Shown in pieces: positions 41,411 through 53,532 of a stretch of 64,000 bases of DNA. The notes below the pieces were generated by a model that was not told the origin of the DNA, made no database searches, and worked only from the letters and a program-made list of their open reading frames with translations. Made by a program: the position numbers and the translations under genes. Origin of the DNA: Auricularia sp. M13 (Eukaryota > Basidiomycota > Agaricomycetes > Auriculariales > Auriculariaceae); the NCBI GenBank assembly GCA_037042915.1, contig CM073199.1, positions 62,001 to 126,000 on the forward strand. The letters are read 5' to 3'. The stretch's first letter is position 1, and the number at the start of each line of letters is the position of its first letter.

Positions 41411-43536
41411 ATGCAACACAATCAGCAGCAGCTCGTGCGATATACCACGAACAGGTCCTCCGCCGTCTGGCGCTACGTGACGCGACTTACTCCGCAGCAA
41501 TGGCGTTCGGAGCTCCCAGACTCCCTCGACTTCATCGAGAAGGTCGCTGGCTTTCACCTGGTACGTGGAATGCACGAACGACGAGATCGCCGGCCCTCAG
41601 TACCACACAGGGATGCCTCCCTGGCATGGTCAGACCTCGCTCCCTCATGGTACGTTTAACCTCACTCGCCCGCCGCGTTCCTGAGATATTCCGTAGACGT
41701 ACAAAGACGCTTTGGAACGCTACATTGCGTTCCTGGCCGCCCTCGAATGTGTTCTGCCCTTTGCTCGTGTCAGGTATTGGATGGACAAGATCGGGATCGA
41801 CATCGAACGGAAGTTCACGGACGAGCTCTATAAGGCCTTCTCAATCTCGTTCACATACGATTTCACTGACATTATCCGGCGCCTGGGTAAGCTATCGCGA
41901 TCCCTTCCATGGTCGACCGCAGCATCTCATCCCAGATGGCATACAGCTTACAGCTTCTCGGTCATCAAAGAGCACCCAGTCCCCTCGTTCCAGAGCCTGT
42001 TCATCGACGATCTCCCGCTTGAGATACTCCTCGAGATAATCTCGTGTGTACCTGACTGCAACATCCGCATGCTTGCCAGCACAAATCGAGGATTTCGCAA
42101 GTTATGCTCACGTCGGATTCGGGAGGTGCGTAACCTGCGTCGATACGTCAACTTGGCTGATGCAGATGCAGAATGCCTTCTTTCGCATTGACTACGACAT
42201 GGAGATCCTCCACCGACCGTCTCCGCCCTCGCGCGACGAGCTCTTCATTGAGATTCTCGAAAGTATGATCCAACACAGACGGATTACGACCAGCATCATG
42301 AGCACCTATGCTCGCGACAAGGAAAATTGTCGCTGGGTTCGCTATATCAGCTTTGAGAACCAATGGGAGACCCTCTGGCCGCCGTTTACAGACAGATTCG
42401 AACTTCTGCCCAACGCAATCGACATGCGCGTCTTCGAGCCATTTTACAACAGCATCATTTCCATGCTCGCTCACCTCAGCGTCGTCGAACACGTGCGCCT
42501 CAGCGGTCTCGCATTCACACAGAGGCTCCTTCTGCATCTTCGGGGGCACCCCTCCATCACTCGTCTCACCGTCGAACGCTATTCGATGTTTCCCGCCTCA
42601 GTCATCGCGACGTACAGCTCTCTGCGTCTGGCCAACATCACCTACCTGGCCATCGGGTTCCACGGCGAACACTACACGCATCGTCACCAGTGGTCCATGG
42701 TGTCAATGTTCCCCGCGCTGCGACAAATTTACGCGTACGGACTCGACATCTACGAGGTGGTGGTGCGGTATCCGGACTTTCTCGCCGACCCGCTAGACCT
42801 CCACAACGTCGAGCTTCTGCATATTCAGGGCACGTCAAGGTTCACTGACGCCTTGGTCCGCTGGCTTGAGGGATCTGCCCTCCGAAGCGGGAAGCCTGGC
42901 CGTCTCCGCAAACTGAAGCTACACTCTCGCGTGGGAATGTTCCAGGGCGACTTGACCGACCTCGTCAATGTTTTAGCCACCCACTATCCCGAGCTGTCCA
43001 CACTCGTTCTCGAGGGGTTGGATCGCGTCCATGTCTCATTCCTCGCACTCATTCGCGACAACCTTCCAAGTCTCCGCGGGCTCAGTCTCGTTCGACGCGA
43101 AAGCCAGTTCCACAAGGACTACACTTTTTGCGACTGGGACCGCCCCGCACGACTACGCGCAGGCACTCCAGGGTCATCGATCACTGCGTCACCTTGAAGT
43201 GAACGCCGTGCGGGTCCAGTTAGCCACGGCGCGTCAGGAATCGATATGCTCCTCTCGGCCGCGTACGGACACGTTCCGCGGAACGGTTTGAGCGTCTTCC
43301 ACCCCAACGCAGAGCGCGACAGTACCAACGACGTCATCGATGGCACACCCATCGCCATCCCATTCGTCTCGCATGTCCCCAGCCTTGGATCGTTCGCGAT
43401 CAGAGCCGGGTCCTGTGTCTGGAGCACGCGTATCACTCGCCACTCCGATGACAAGTTCTCCTGGGCCGACGAGCGTCATGGTATCCACGACCGCTTCGAG
43501 GAATGGAACCCTCGCGATGGATCCACCTGGGAATGA
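41411..43536 (+). pseudogene. F-box/leucine-rich-type gene, 3' end frameshifted
   Basis: Proposed exons are 41411-41560, 41611-41649, 41697-41886, 41947-42125 and 42172 onward, all in phase. After an N-terminal helical part (TYKDALERYIAFLAALE, YDFTDIIRRL) comes an F-box core FIDDLPLEILLEIISCVPD with CNIRMLASTNRGFRKLCSRR. A long region of leucine-rich-like repeats follows (VVEHVRLSGLAF, NVELLHIQG, RLRKLKLHS, ELSTLVLEGLDRV). At about 43137-43145 the frame must shift to continue as HDYAQALQGHRSLRHLEVN. Near 43205 it shifts again into VFHPNAERDSTND and on to the stop at 43536. Either the gene is newly broken or the sequence has errors there. This is a different F-box family from the small single-exon ones. 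Role by family: SCF receptor. Confidence 0.65.
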
Positions 43537-44686
43537 ATACACACGTATCCGCTGGCGTCCCAACACTATTACACACGCGTGTCCCCCGTCAGCCTCTAAT
43601 GTGCCAATGTAAAGTGTTCCGCTCAAGATGTTGATCAAATGCCCTATACTGTACCCATGTAATACCTTCCGCCCGATCCTGTTCGCGTTTCCATCCAGTA
43701 TTCAACATGCCTTAAAAATATGATTAATGTGTAAAACATGCATCAAGCGAAACACGAGCAATTCGTCTGATAGAGCCACTCCGAATCGGTGAATGTGCAA
43801 GAAGGCGGGATCGGCAGATCGACGGTGGCTGTGAGGTCAACCGGCGATCCATGATATGGTAATGTCTGATTTCGTTCATCGTCGGCGCGCAACATCTCTC
43901 GAGCGGCGTAGACAACACATATACAAGGTTCGAGGCACTACCACGGCATATACGGCGAAGGCCGAGGACAACATATCCCTATACCGGCGGCCTAGAAGTG
44001 ACAGGGACGTTGGGAATGACGGTTTTCGACGGCGAGCCCGTATCGTTTGCGCCGCAGGGGATGCAGTTATACGTGGATTTCTCGTTCACAATGTCCAACT
44101 TTTCTATCCTGTCGGGCCTGAAAGATTCATCAGGGCGGAAATCGTAGAGTTGCCCACAGCGATACGAACGAATGCTGACACGAAGACATGCACAAGTGCT
44201 TCCCGCGCTCTGGATGAAAAGCGCTGAAAACGCAACGACACTGTTTACAGTCGAGCTACTCTTTGCGTGAGAATTTCTCCCAAAGCTCACGGGGGAGAGA
44301 GACCATACCTTCTGTCTTATTTTCTGCACGCGATGCCCGCATGCTTGTTCGGTCCAAACAGCGAGATCCCGGCACATGTAAAGCGCGTGTACAGAATTGG
44401 AGAGCAATCTCAATCCAGTGCGGATACGTGGATGTGCACTGAGATTTTATATCTCTCCGCATAAGGTTCAGTCCGCTGTGTTCAACGGGCAAAGCGGAGC
44501 ATGCTAGGGGCTATGAAAGGCGCGCATCGCGATGCACGGCAACTTCTCTTCACATTCCTCGCAAATGAGCCAATCGGACATGGCCATACGTATGGAACAG
44601 GGTCAGTCCAACGGCAGCGTCTTCCAGACTGCCACCCCAGTTCACTGAGCGCGACAGGATTGAATTGCAATCTCAATTAAACAGGC
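43537..44686. other. Unassigned, one possible orphan exon
   Basis: On the plus strand around 43935-44147 a frame reads LEVTGTLGMTVFDGEPVSF and on to FSFTMSNFSILSGLKDSSGRKS and a stop. It looks coding, but no start exon was found. Otherwise nothing seen. Confidence 0.25.
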
Positions 44687-45395
44687 TACGGTTCAAAACC
44701 TTTGACGCCACCACGGCCCTGTCGCCGGGAGCGCACAAACGAACAAAACATGCACAGGCCATTCCTTATCTCTCCCTCGTTGATGTATCTCGGCGGTAGT
44801 TCCTGGGAGAGGCAGGAGGCAAAATCAGAGATCGTCGGAAAGCCGATAAAGCGTTCACACGCGACGCACCTTCCAGCTGCGCTGTACGGTAGGACCTTCG
44901 TACAAGAGACTGGCCCAGCACGTGCTTTTGCCACAATCGTATTTACGAGAATCGCTGTCTTCATAATGCTGAGAGGTCGTGTGTGAATGATCTGCGACGG
45001 CGAACACAACCAACTGTACCTGGCAGTCAGCTGAAATCGTCCGATCGCTGAGGAAATGGAGATCAGCGGTTGTGAACTTTGCAGCGGATGAGAGGGACGT
45101 CTCACAATACATTTGAACACATGGCAAGCTGCAGGGATACACCAGCCAACGTGACTGGATCTGATCTGTTGCATTGAATATAAAGCTGCAGGGCCTGAGC
45201 CCCGCCAATGAGTGGCCCGATTTCGTGATAGCAGAGATACCGCACGCAATGACAAATGTTTGGGTGCGTCCAATGTGGGATGAAACCAGAGTCCCTAGGG
45301 CGCAAACAGCGCGAATCAGTGGTGCCCCATGCGTGTGTGATTAGCACATGTCCTGACCTGAGCAGCTCGCCGTCGATCGTCAGGAATGGCAGCAT
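44687..45395 (-). CDS. Possible multi-exon gene, model unresolved
   Basis: Three open blocks in different frames look coding in order on the minus strand: LTIDGELLRSGHVLITHAWG (from 45395); then a block with TTADLHFLSDRTISADCQ, HYEDSDSRKYDCGKSTCWASLLYEG; then ISDFASCLSQELPPRYINEG with NGLCMFCSF to a stop at 44687. A GTGCGT donor follows the second block near 44867. I could not settle the other junctions or find a family. The Cys pairs in the last block may bind zinc. Confidence 0.3.
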
Positions 45396-46133
45396 ATGGC
45401 GTTGGGGAAATTGTTATAACCTGCGCCTGGCGTGAACCGTTCCGATCTTCACACCGCGCACCTTTCCTCGAACGCCCTGGAACACCACCGCTCACACCGT
45501 GTCCCTGCAGTAACAGCCGTTCTACTGACAGCACGCATAGCGCAGTAGGCAATTCATTGATGCGCCGAGAGCTCACGCGAACAACCTCCCTAAGCGATGC
45601 AATCCAGATCTGACTGTTGCTCCGTTTCTGATGCGTCCTCGACTATGAACTCTCCGCATATCAATGAATAGCGCCACCTTGCTGCGCCGGCTGGCAGTAA
45701 GCGCCTGTGACCACGAGGATGCTAGCTTCAATATGTTTGTGATGTGAGCAGTGTTAGAACGTGCATTCGGCTCGCATGCTGATAGCCCGGGTCCCTGAAC
45801 TCCAATGACTGCACGCAGGATGCCATAGGTGGTTAGGCGGCAGGGTCTGCATAATGAGAGCTCTAGGAACCTCGACGTGTACAAGCATAGCTCGCTAGCC
45901 CAGATTTATAGCGTGGCAACCAAAGGCGGAACAAACGTCGCGAATGATGAAATAACAATGGATCGTATGCGAACGAAGGTGTAATCTCGCCAACCAAAAC
46001 GAAGTGTTGCAGCCGATGACACTCCATATAGCACAATGCTTCTTCTCACGCCTGAGTCAAGCCATGATGATTTACCAGACTAGTGACATTTGAAGGATAC
46101 ACCCGCATCAGGTGCCAGCAACAGTGTACGAAT
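45396..46133. other. Intergenic, no feature seen
   Basis: Nothing convincing on either strand. Confidence 0.35.
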
Positions 46134-46758
46134 TCACATCCACTCGACGCCGGACAGATAGAGCTCCTCGTCGTCCTGTTGGATGTACGGGAAAAAACGA
46201 CGAATGAACATGACCTGAAGGCGCCGGATTACACGCCGAAAGAACGGAACCGTTGAATCCTCAAGCGCGATTTTTGCGATATTCTAGCGAATGGGGTGTC
46301 AGATGCGCAACGTGGAGTCATGCCGACCAACTCACCAGGATCGCGAGAACCTCGCACCTCCACGTCGCAACGAATGCACGAGTGCCGCATAGAGAGTGGG
46401 CGACAGCCAGGCATCGCAGCAACATTGATCCCACGGTCGGGGCGTCGTTGACGGCAGTCCAAACCGGGACATGGTAGAGGTCGCTGGCATACTCCAATGC
46501 AGATATGAACTGAATACTTGCGCGATTCTACCATTCTCATGAGAAAATGCGTGGCAAAACGCGACATGCTCGCAGGCAACCTACCGACAAATCCCCTTCT
46601 GCGACCATGAGCTGGCAGCGCCGATGTGGTTCACATCGTCGCCCAATGCCACTGACAAAGTTGCAGACACAATAGTTCGGCGCGAGGCGCATTGCGAAAC
46701 GCGAGTAGCGAGAGTAAGGAAGAGGGGGAACTGATGGAACTTACCGATCCACCTGCAT
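46134..46758 (-). CDS. Hypothetical protein, 4 exons
   Basis: Proposed exons are 46758-46745, 46650-46584, 46527-46336 and 46283-46134. Phases agree and give 140 residues. Donors are GTAAGT, GTAGGT and GTGAGT. After a Cys/Arg-rich start (GIGRRCEPHRRCQLM) the protein is helical and hydrophobic: FISALEYASDLYHVPVW, GSMLLRCLAVAHSLCG, VLAILNIAKIALED. It ends FFPYIQQDDEELYLSGVEWM. No signal peptide. The first coding exon is only 14 nt, so the start is the least certain part. Function and family unknown. Confidence 0.5.
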
Positions 46759-47769
46759 TATGTACCTTGGCTAGTCTGTAGCTCACCGGAGATGTAACAC
46801 CGGACATTGTTTCCAGCGGTGCAGCGAACCGTCCAACACTGCAGCTCGAATGTCGCTAGTACACCCATCATTTTTTGTTTTTTTTTGGCGCGACGAGCGC
46901 ACACGACGGCTGCTGTATAATGCTTGTAAGTGACTGTACAGCACTGCGGGGGACCGCTGGCATGGAGTGGTTCAACAGCGCGATGCATTACAAGTTGCAA
47001 GACGCGCGGATTCCGCAATGTCAAGCCAGCCACCGGATCCAGAGCCGATGAGCGACGAGGGATGCAATGCTGTCAGCCGCACATGCAACAGACGAGAAAA
47101 AGTGAAAACAGGGGATATATGCATGACTGACCACGGGAATACACATAGTCGATACTTTTAAGCATGTTTGGCCAAAAACTGCAATATTATGCCGCCGCCC
47201 TGCTTGCGACACTCGAATCAAAAATTAGATAAACCTCACGCGTGCCATGCGCGGGTGTCAGGGCCTCCCAAACCTTTCTCGTCTCGCCTACCGCTAAAAC
47301 TACGAAATTATCGATGTGTGTCACAAGATGCATCTCAGACAGTTGAAATAGCTGCTGCCGTCGAGCAAGGCGAATCGCAAAGTACGAATGCGGGTGAGAC
47401 CAGCAGAATCACACCGAAATGGGATAGGGTACGATGTGCGTCCAAATGCAGAAGTGCCGAAATGCACCTGAGACGCGACGCGCGAAACACTGAGCAGCTC
47501 GCAGCTACTGGCTCGATCACGGGACGCGGGAAAAGCTCGAACTCCTATGGAACTTCCAGTGTGCTATCCGGGACTCGCGCTCAAAGTTCTTGATTACAAT
47601 CTACAATACTCGCTCTGACCTCCAGCTACAACTCATCGCGACTAATCACTAATTAAATAATACACCGTATAACAACTGTTCTGTTGGAGCGTTCTACATC
47701 CACTAGCATAAACTCTCGCTATCATCCGGGATAGCTGTAGCGACCGCGTTAACGTGTCAGCAACACGTC
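46759..47769. other. Unassigned, partly duplicated with 48.4-48.9 kb
   Basis: No gene found. The stretch 47400-47770 resembles 48500-48900 in patches (gattacaat, ctaattaaat and flanking words), suggesting an old duplication that also covers the gene relic at 47770-48200. Confidence 0.35.
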
Positions 47770-48200
47770 ACGTGTGGGAAGGGTAACACATCACGTGATG
47801 GAAAGGCGTACCAATTTCCCTGGCCAAAGATGTGGTGGAAGCCTGTTTCCAACAACTTGTTCGTCACGAACGACTCAAACGCGCGCCGGATACAATGCTC
47901 CGTTCATCGGCCACAGGTCAAGGGGAAAGCGCGGATTTCACATCCAACGTCGCTTTCCGTCATCTCTCACCCGTTTCGATACCAGTACTTCAAGCCACCA
48001 CCAGGAGACCTTGCATGTTCGCGATCCGAATACCATGCTGCTAGCAATGGATTCGCCCGCAACGGCGAATTGGGAGTGGAGGGGTGCTCGGGTAGCTCGA
48101 AGATCGAACAGGCGCGGACTCAAATGGCATTGTACCATTTCAAAGTCTCTCACACCGCGAAATTTCAGATGAAGTGCCTTGACCCAGCATCAGTGAGTCA
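47770..48200 (-). pseudogene. Relic of the F-box/nucleotidyltransferase-like gene
   Basis: Patches match the 3' half of the gene at 48912-50149 in the same orientation. For example, ccagtacttcaagccaccac near 47985 corresponds to ccagtactctagaccgccac near 49086. All frames are broken. It appears to be a decayed tandem copy. Confidence 0.45.
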
Positions 48201-48911
48201 TCCCGACTATGCTCTCATGTCACCGCGGGAGGGCCCACCGAGCGCTGTGTCAGGAACCGACCGCCGGAAAACACAATGCGCGCTATACAATGACGGCTGC
48301 ACACCATCGCGTGGGACCAGGTCCGCAGGCTCATTCACAGCCTTGTAAGCGACCGTGCAGGCACCGTCGAGATATACCCCGTGTCACGTGAACTGTGTAT
48401 GAGTCATCGGCGGACACTGTGCAACATATGACTCGCGGTTCCCGTGGGAAAGTGTACATACAGCTGCTTGACACATGCATATCAATTTCCGCGAGTGTAT
48501 GTGGCGCTGCGGATTCATACCAAATCGGGAAGTGTAGATGGAAGCGTCCAGATACGGCAAGTCGCAAATCGCACATGTTCGCAACCCAGGCATCTTGGCT
48601 GCTCACAAAGTCACCGATACCGCAGCACGAGGTCTGTTAAGCCCAAGGTTGGAACACGGAAGCTTGCAATCAATTGCGTCCCTCATATTTCTGCCCACAG
48701 TCGCGATTAAAATGGTTGATTACAATAGAGCGAGCTTCCCACGGGGGCACCCCCTGAACTATCGCAACTAATTAAATCTTACAATGTACATCGGCCGTCG
48801 CGCCAGGGAAGACGCTCAAAAATCAGACATTCAGAAGCATGAACTGTTGCTGCCACTCGTCATAGCTACAGCGACGATATCAGTGCCTTAACGACGCGTC
48901 GACAGAGGGAC
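48201..48911. other. 3' flank of the nucleotidyltransferase-like gene, no separate gene
   Basis: Contains the second copy of the duplicated flank described above. No coding frame with support. Confidence 0.3.
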
Positions 48912-50149
48912 TCACTGATTTCCAAAACCCGAAATCTCCAAGAGGTTGAATTCCCCCCACCGGTTCATCGCAAATGTGTGAAACTCGGGGGGGACGCTGT
49001 ACTCGGCTCCTCCGCTGCATATCATTGCCTCAATGGAAATCTTGCATCCTTCACTGGTCTCCACAAGCTTCCATCCATTTCGACGCCAGTACTCTAGACC
49101 GCCACCAGGTGACATGCGCCAAGGCTGACCGTAGAGCACGGAAGACATCGATACCGTCCGTGGCTCCAGTTTTGCCGGCGGGTCAGGTAGCCTGACGATC
49201 CAGCACGTACGGGCCCGAATGGCGGTATTGCGCCGCGTGCCGCGTGCGAGCTGTGGACCTGCGTCGCTCGTGGAGTCACGGATCCACCCATGACCAGGTG
49301 CAAACGCGAACGACGCCTGCGACGAATACACCGGAGTGAATCCTCTCTGAACGTACTTGTCGACGCATTTCTTTGTGCGATGTTCATCATCGCTACGCAG
49401 AACGAGTGAGAGGCGTTGGATAAACGTTGCGTGCGGGAAAAGCGAGATCGCGCAGTCTGCCGCGATGAAGTTCATAACAGCCGCTATGGAACGTCGTTAG
49501 CCACGGGAAGTCGTACAAACAACGCGTGACGCACTTGAATGAAAGTCGAGCACCGACGAGAGGGCGCAGCCACTCGACACGAGGAGATCGACGCGCCGCC
49601 TAGGTGGATCGACGCCAACAAGACGAAAGACCAACTGACCGAAGCGCATGTTGTACGCGTGTCGCATGGCCATGTCTCGAAGGCCCGGTGCCGTGAAAGC
49701 ATTGTCGAGACTGTTTTGCGGCCGCAGATCGAGCAGCTGGTACCCATGATCCATGATCCACTGCAGAGCTCTCACGGCGAAGTACTGCGAAACACAGAGG
49801 TCCATGTCAGACCCTGCATACCGAAACGCGCGAAAAACTGAAGCGCCTGGGATCCGGACACAAGCAACCCTGTGTGCCTCTGCATCTCTCGGAAGCCGCC
49901 CACGTCCTCGAAGAAGGGCGAGATTATGGCGGGAACGCTGTAGAGGTGGTGTTCAGTAGCCTTGAAATGCCGATACAGTTCGCGGTGCGTCCTTGCAAAC
50001 CGCTGGAGGCTCGGCGTCGGGAGATAAGCGAGGAGGAGACATTGAATGTCGTATGGCATGACGGGAGTCCGACGGCGGCGCATCGTGGCAAACGAACAGG
50101 CTGAACCCGCGTTGCTCCCCGACGGCTTTTGAACCTGAAGAAATCGCAT
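48912..50149 (-). pseudogene. F-box-like gene with nucleotidyltransferase-like motif, one frameshift
   Basis: ATG is at 50149, with one intron at 49534-49484 (GTGCGT donor, GGCTAAC branch). The N-terminal third is F-box-like (MPYDIQCLLLAYLPTPSLQRFARTHR). Next comes SGSQALQFFARF and, after a one-base frame change near 49803-49818, GSDMDLCV. A Gly-Ser followed by Asp-x-Asp is the layout of the nucleotidyltransferase fold. Further on are NSLDNAFTAPGL and VDLLVSSGCALSSVLDFHS, then, across the intron, AVMNFIAADCAISLFPHATF. The C-terminal 190 residues are open to the stop at 48912 (GLEYWRRNGWKLVE). The frameshift removes the catalytic-like Asp pair from the frame. It is either a young pseudogene or a sequence error. 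Activity in this family is unproven. Confidence 0.65.
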
Positions 50150-50325
50150 GCGCAGCGCGGCATCAGGGCATCACAGGTTCTGGAGCTGTAGCCCTCCCAC
50201 GGCGCACCGTTGACTCAGGCTGACTCGACGTTCCGGGCGCGGAGTTGCCCTGATTCTCTGCTACGCAGATTCGCATTGTTATGTTTGCATCGTTACATTT
50301 TTGTCGAGTCATACAGTACAGGTGG

Positions 50326-53300
50326 CTAGCGCAGACTGGCTCTATGCCAAGGCGTTGCAGGTCGCAGGAACGGGAGCGGGGCATACTGGCGTCGGTAATC
50401 AAAATATGTTTGAGCGTAAAACTTCCAAACAACAACTCCTAACTCGTCCATGGATTCCAACCTCCATCCACCCTCCGGGACCGAGAGAAACAAATGAGAG
50501 CGAGGCCAGACGGACATGAATGCGAACAGAGCCATTAGGCATCCAAACACGTCCTCCTGTGTGCCGTCGCCGGCAAGCGGCGTGGGACCGTCTTCGCACG
50601 GTTTCAAGTCACCGCCACCCCAGCAAGCAAGCAGCTGAGATCGGCGTTCCAGGGGCGGGATGGCGTGCAGTTCGCGGAGTGATGGATACAGCGCCCTGAG
50701 CAGTTCATCCAATGCGAAGAGTTCATTTCTGAACTCGAGTTCAGTCAACTCCCACGCGACGTAAGATAGCCACAGATCGCTGAGCCAGGCACCGGCGCTT
50801 GGACCGGGAATGAACCGCGGCAATCGCTGCCCGTTGAAATCCAGGTGTTGTCCGGTTCGTAAAATGAATTCCCGGAAAACGGAACACCTGCTATTCCCAG
50901 ACGGCTGCGCGCCTTCGCGTGAGGTCAGATCCACGGGCTCAACCTGTGCCTTATCGGTTGGATACGCGAACGAGCACGCTTGCTCTGGTACTGTCAGGGT
51001 ACGTTCCCTATCATGTGAACTGTGAGTTGTCGGCGGACTTAATGCTGCTTATCACTCACGGTTCCCGTGGCCATATCCGACGCGATGGTTGACACCATGC
51101 GCCTGCAATAGAGCGAAATTCGAGTGGTCTGAGGAGGTACTCTCCGTGCGTGACATCTTCATGCACGTCGCAGTGACTCCAGACACGAAACATCAAAATC
51201 CGAGACTTGTCGTAATCGTACCACACAGCGCAGTCACTGCCAAAGTTCCCATGCGCGAACGGAGCACATTCCTCCATGACTCCCTCGCGGAGCTCGCGAA
51301 AGTACCGCTTGCGGACGGTATGCCAGTCCACCGGCTCTACAGCAGGACGGCCGGATTCTGAGCGACAGGGGCGCTCGCCGTCAACACATGACTCCAGATA
51401 ATCACATGCAAAACATGCGATCCTGGCTGTCTCAGCATCTGCCGACGGCGCGGGGTACCGTCCAAAAACGTCGACGAAAGGATCGCCAGCCTCCAAGGCG
51501 GTGCCAACGCAAACTTCATTATCTGGAATGGATTGCTCAGCAGCATCGGGAGGGGATGAAACGGGCGCCTGAGGTTCGGAATTGCTAAGCATTCCGAGAT
51601 CGCGCAACATGCCCTCAGCGGCCTCGTTTGAGATGCGGCTTTTCAATATGGCTCGCCAGGTGGTGCTGTCAAAGCCACGTGTGCACCAGAGAGACGAGGT
51701 AGCCAGTAGCCGAAGATAGTATGGCCGAATGGTAAGCCACACATGAAGGATATACGGCAGATTCGCCGTGTCTGCGTTTGCGAAGAAGCTCGCGATCGGA
51801 ACCCTATGCGGACGCTTCTGCTGAAGGAGATTGCGAGGAATTGGACAATCCACAGCGTGGAACAAGGCGTCGGCACGTTCATCGGTTACGTCTGGCAAAA
51901 TTCGACTGCCGTCCTCGTAATCCCAGTGAGCGCGCCGGGGAAACCAAGTGACCGCGGCCAAGACAGGCTTAACAGGCCTGTTGCTGCGATATGCGTGGTT
52001 CTTGCCGTATAACCGTGGCCGTTTCCCGGACACGACGCCGTCGGAGTTTAGATTGGCAACGCGCGCTGCGTGCGTTGCATGAGTGATCACGTGACAAACT
52101 GACAGCTCTACTTTACCATCTCGTTTGACCGAAGTGCCATGAACTCTTTCGCCCTCGCCGGCTGCAGTTATTTCGCCTGTATAACACCTTACATCAACGG
52201 TCGAGACTGGACTGAGAACTTGAACGACTTGCCTTCGCCCACCGGCAACGCCAGGTGAGATACAGCCGTCTCATCATCCTCGCCGAACGAGAATTCTGGC
52301 GGAGGTAGGATGGAGTTACGGTAACCGTCAGCTTGCGCATCGACCTCCTCCGCGCGTCTGAGATCGGGAGGGATCTCGGCATCATGGTTGCCGACTTCTG
52401 AATAGCCACGGCTCCTAACCTCGCGCAAGAGATCTTCTGAGAAAAGACGAATCCACCAGGTCGGGACACCGAAATGACCGTATATTTTGCATGTCTCTGA
52501 ATCCGCAACAAAGACACCACGGAATGCCGGGTTGACGAAGCCCTGCGCGGCTGGAACTAGGACATGCAGCCAATCGCAGCCCAGTTTTGTTGCGAGCTTC
52601 TGTTGACGGCGTTGCGCGGCGTTGTATTCAGACCACCCGCGGAGCTCCAGAATAGATCTTTGCAGCTCAACCAAAGTTCGCACAATCTCACCCCGAGTCA
52701 GGATGTGATTGCACAGGTGTGTCGTCGCATGGTGAACGGACTCTCGGGCCAGATACGGGGTATCCCATTGCTCGGGGGAAGGGTAGCCGAAGTCTCGAAG
52801 AGCCCAGACCCGTGCATCGACTATGTTCATGCGCAGTTTGTCGCCAACACGGTACAATTCACGATCGGTTGAAGCCACAGAGACAAAGTGGCGATCGAAG
52901 TCTGGGTCATACCAAGCAAAGTCAGACTCGAGATCGGAATGCCTCGCGTTCAGCGCAGGGATAAATGCGTGATGCCAGAGACCGGGCTGATGCAGCTGAG
53001 GATAGAGCGAATGTTCGAAATAGCCGCGACGCCCATCGAGATAAATGGGAGCTCGAGCCTTTCTGCTCGGCGGAAGCCTGGGCACAAAGGGTGTGTTCGA
53101 GATGACGAGAAAACGATCTTCGAAGACACGGAAGAAGCGCTGCAGATGACGGGATTCCCGGACAGATTCGAATAATTGCGGCCGCGTCGGATCCTGCCAC
53201 TCAGCAGCATTGGCGTCGAAATCACTGACATATTTGTCTCGATGAGCCAGGAGCGACTGCCTCCGAGAAAGACGTAACGTCAGAGGGAGATCCATCAGCT

Positions 53301-53532
53301 TAGAATCAGCAACGGTAGTAGATCTCGAGAAATGGACCATTTTCTCCATGTGGAGAAATGCGAGCAATGTGAAATCGTCCTGCTCACTGTCAGTGACAGT
53401 GAGACCATCCGCGCGCGTGGAAAGAGGCGACAAGCCAGCCATGAGACGGACGCGGTTGATCTCGACCAGCATGTCGAAGGTGAGAGTGCAGCCCGGCCTC
53501 CAGCGATGTGACCCATAGCCGAATCGAGACAT
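50326..53532 (-). CDS. Very large uncharacterised basidiomycete multi-domain protein
   Basis: Three long blocks appear to be one gene: A 53532-52189, B about 52065-51056 and C about 51040-50326. Block A starts at ATG 53532 (MSRFGYGSHRWRPG) and has YLDGRRGYFEHSLYP, DFAWYDPDFDRHFV, VRTLVELQRSILELRGWSEYN and FGVPTWWIRLF. Block B has ALFHAVDCPIPRNLL, VPIASFFANAD and RPYYLRLLATS. Block C has FREFILRTGQHLDFNGQRLP and GAWLSDLWLSYVAWEL. The order and phrases match a large unnamed family I recall as expanded in mushroom genomes. Block A ends at a GTAAGG donor; the A-B and B-C junctions could not be fixed in phase, so small exons or lesions may lie there. Function unknown. Confidence 0.55.

Noticed and set aside
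46865-46890. T-rich run considered as a poly(A) tail of a retroposed gene on the minus strand.
   Set aside because: No target duplication or intronless gene copy lies next to it.
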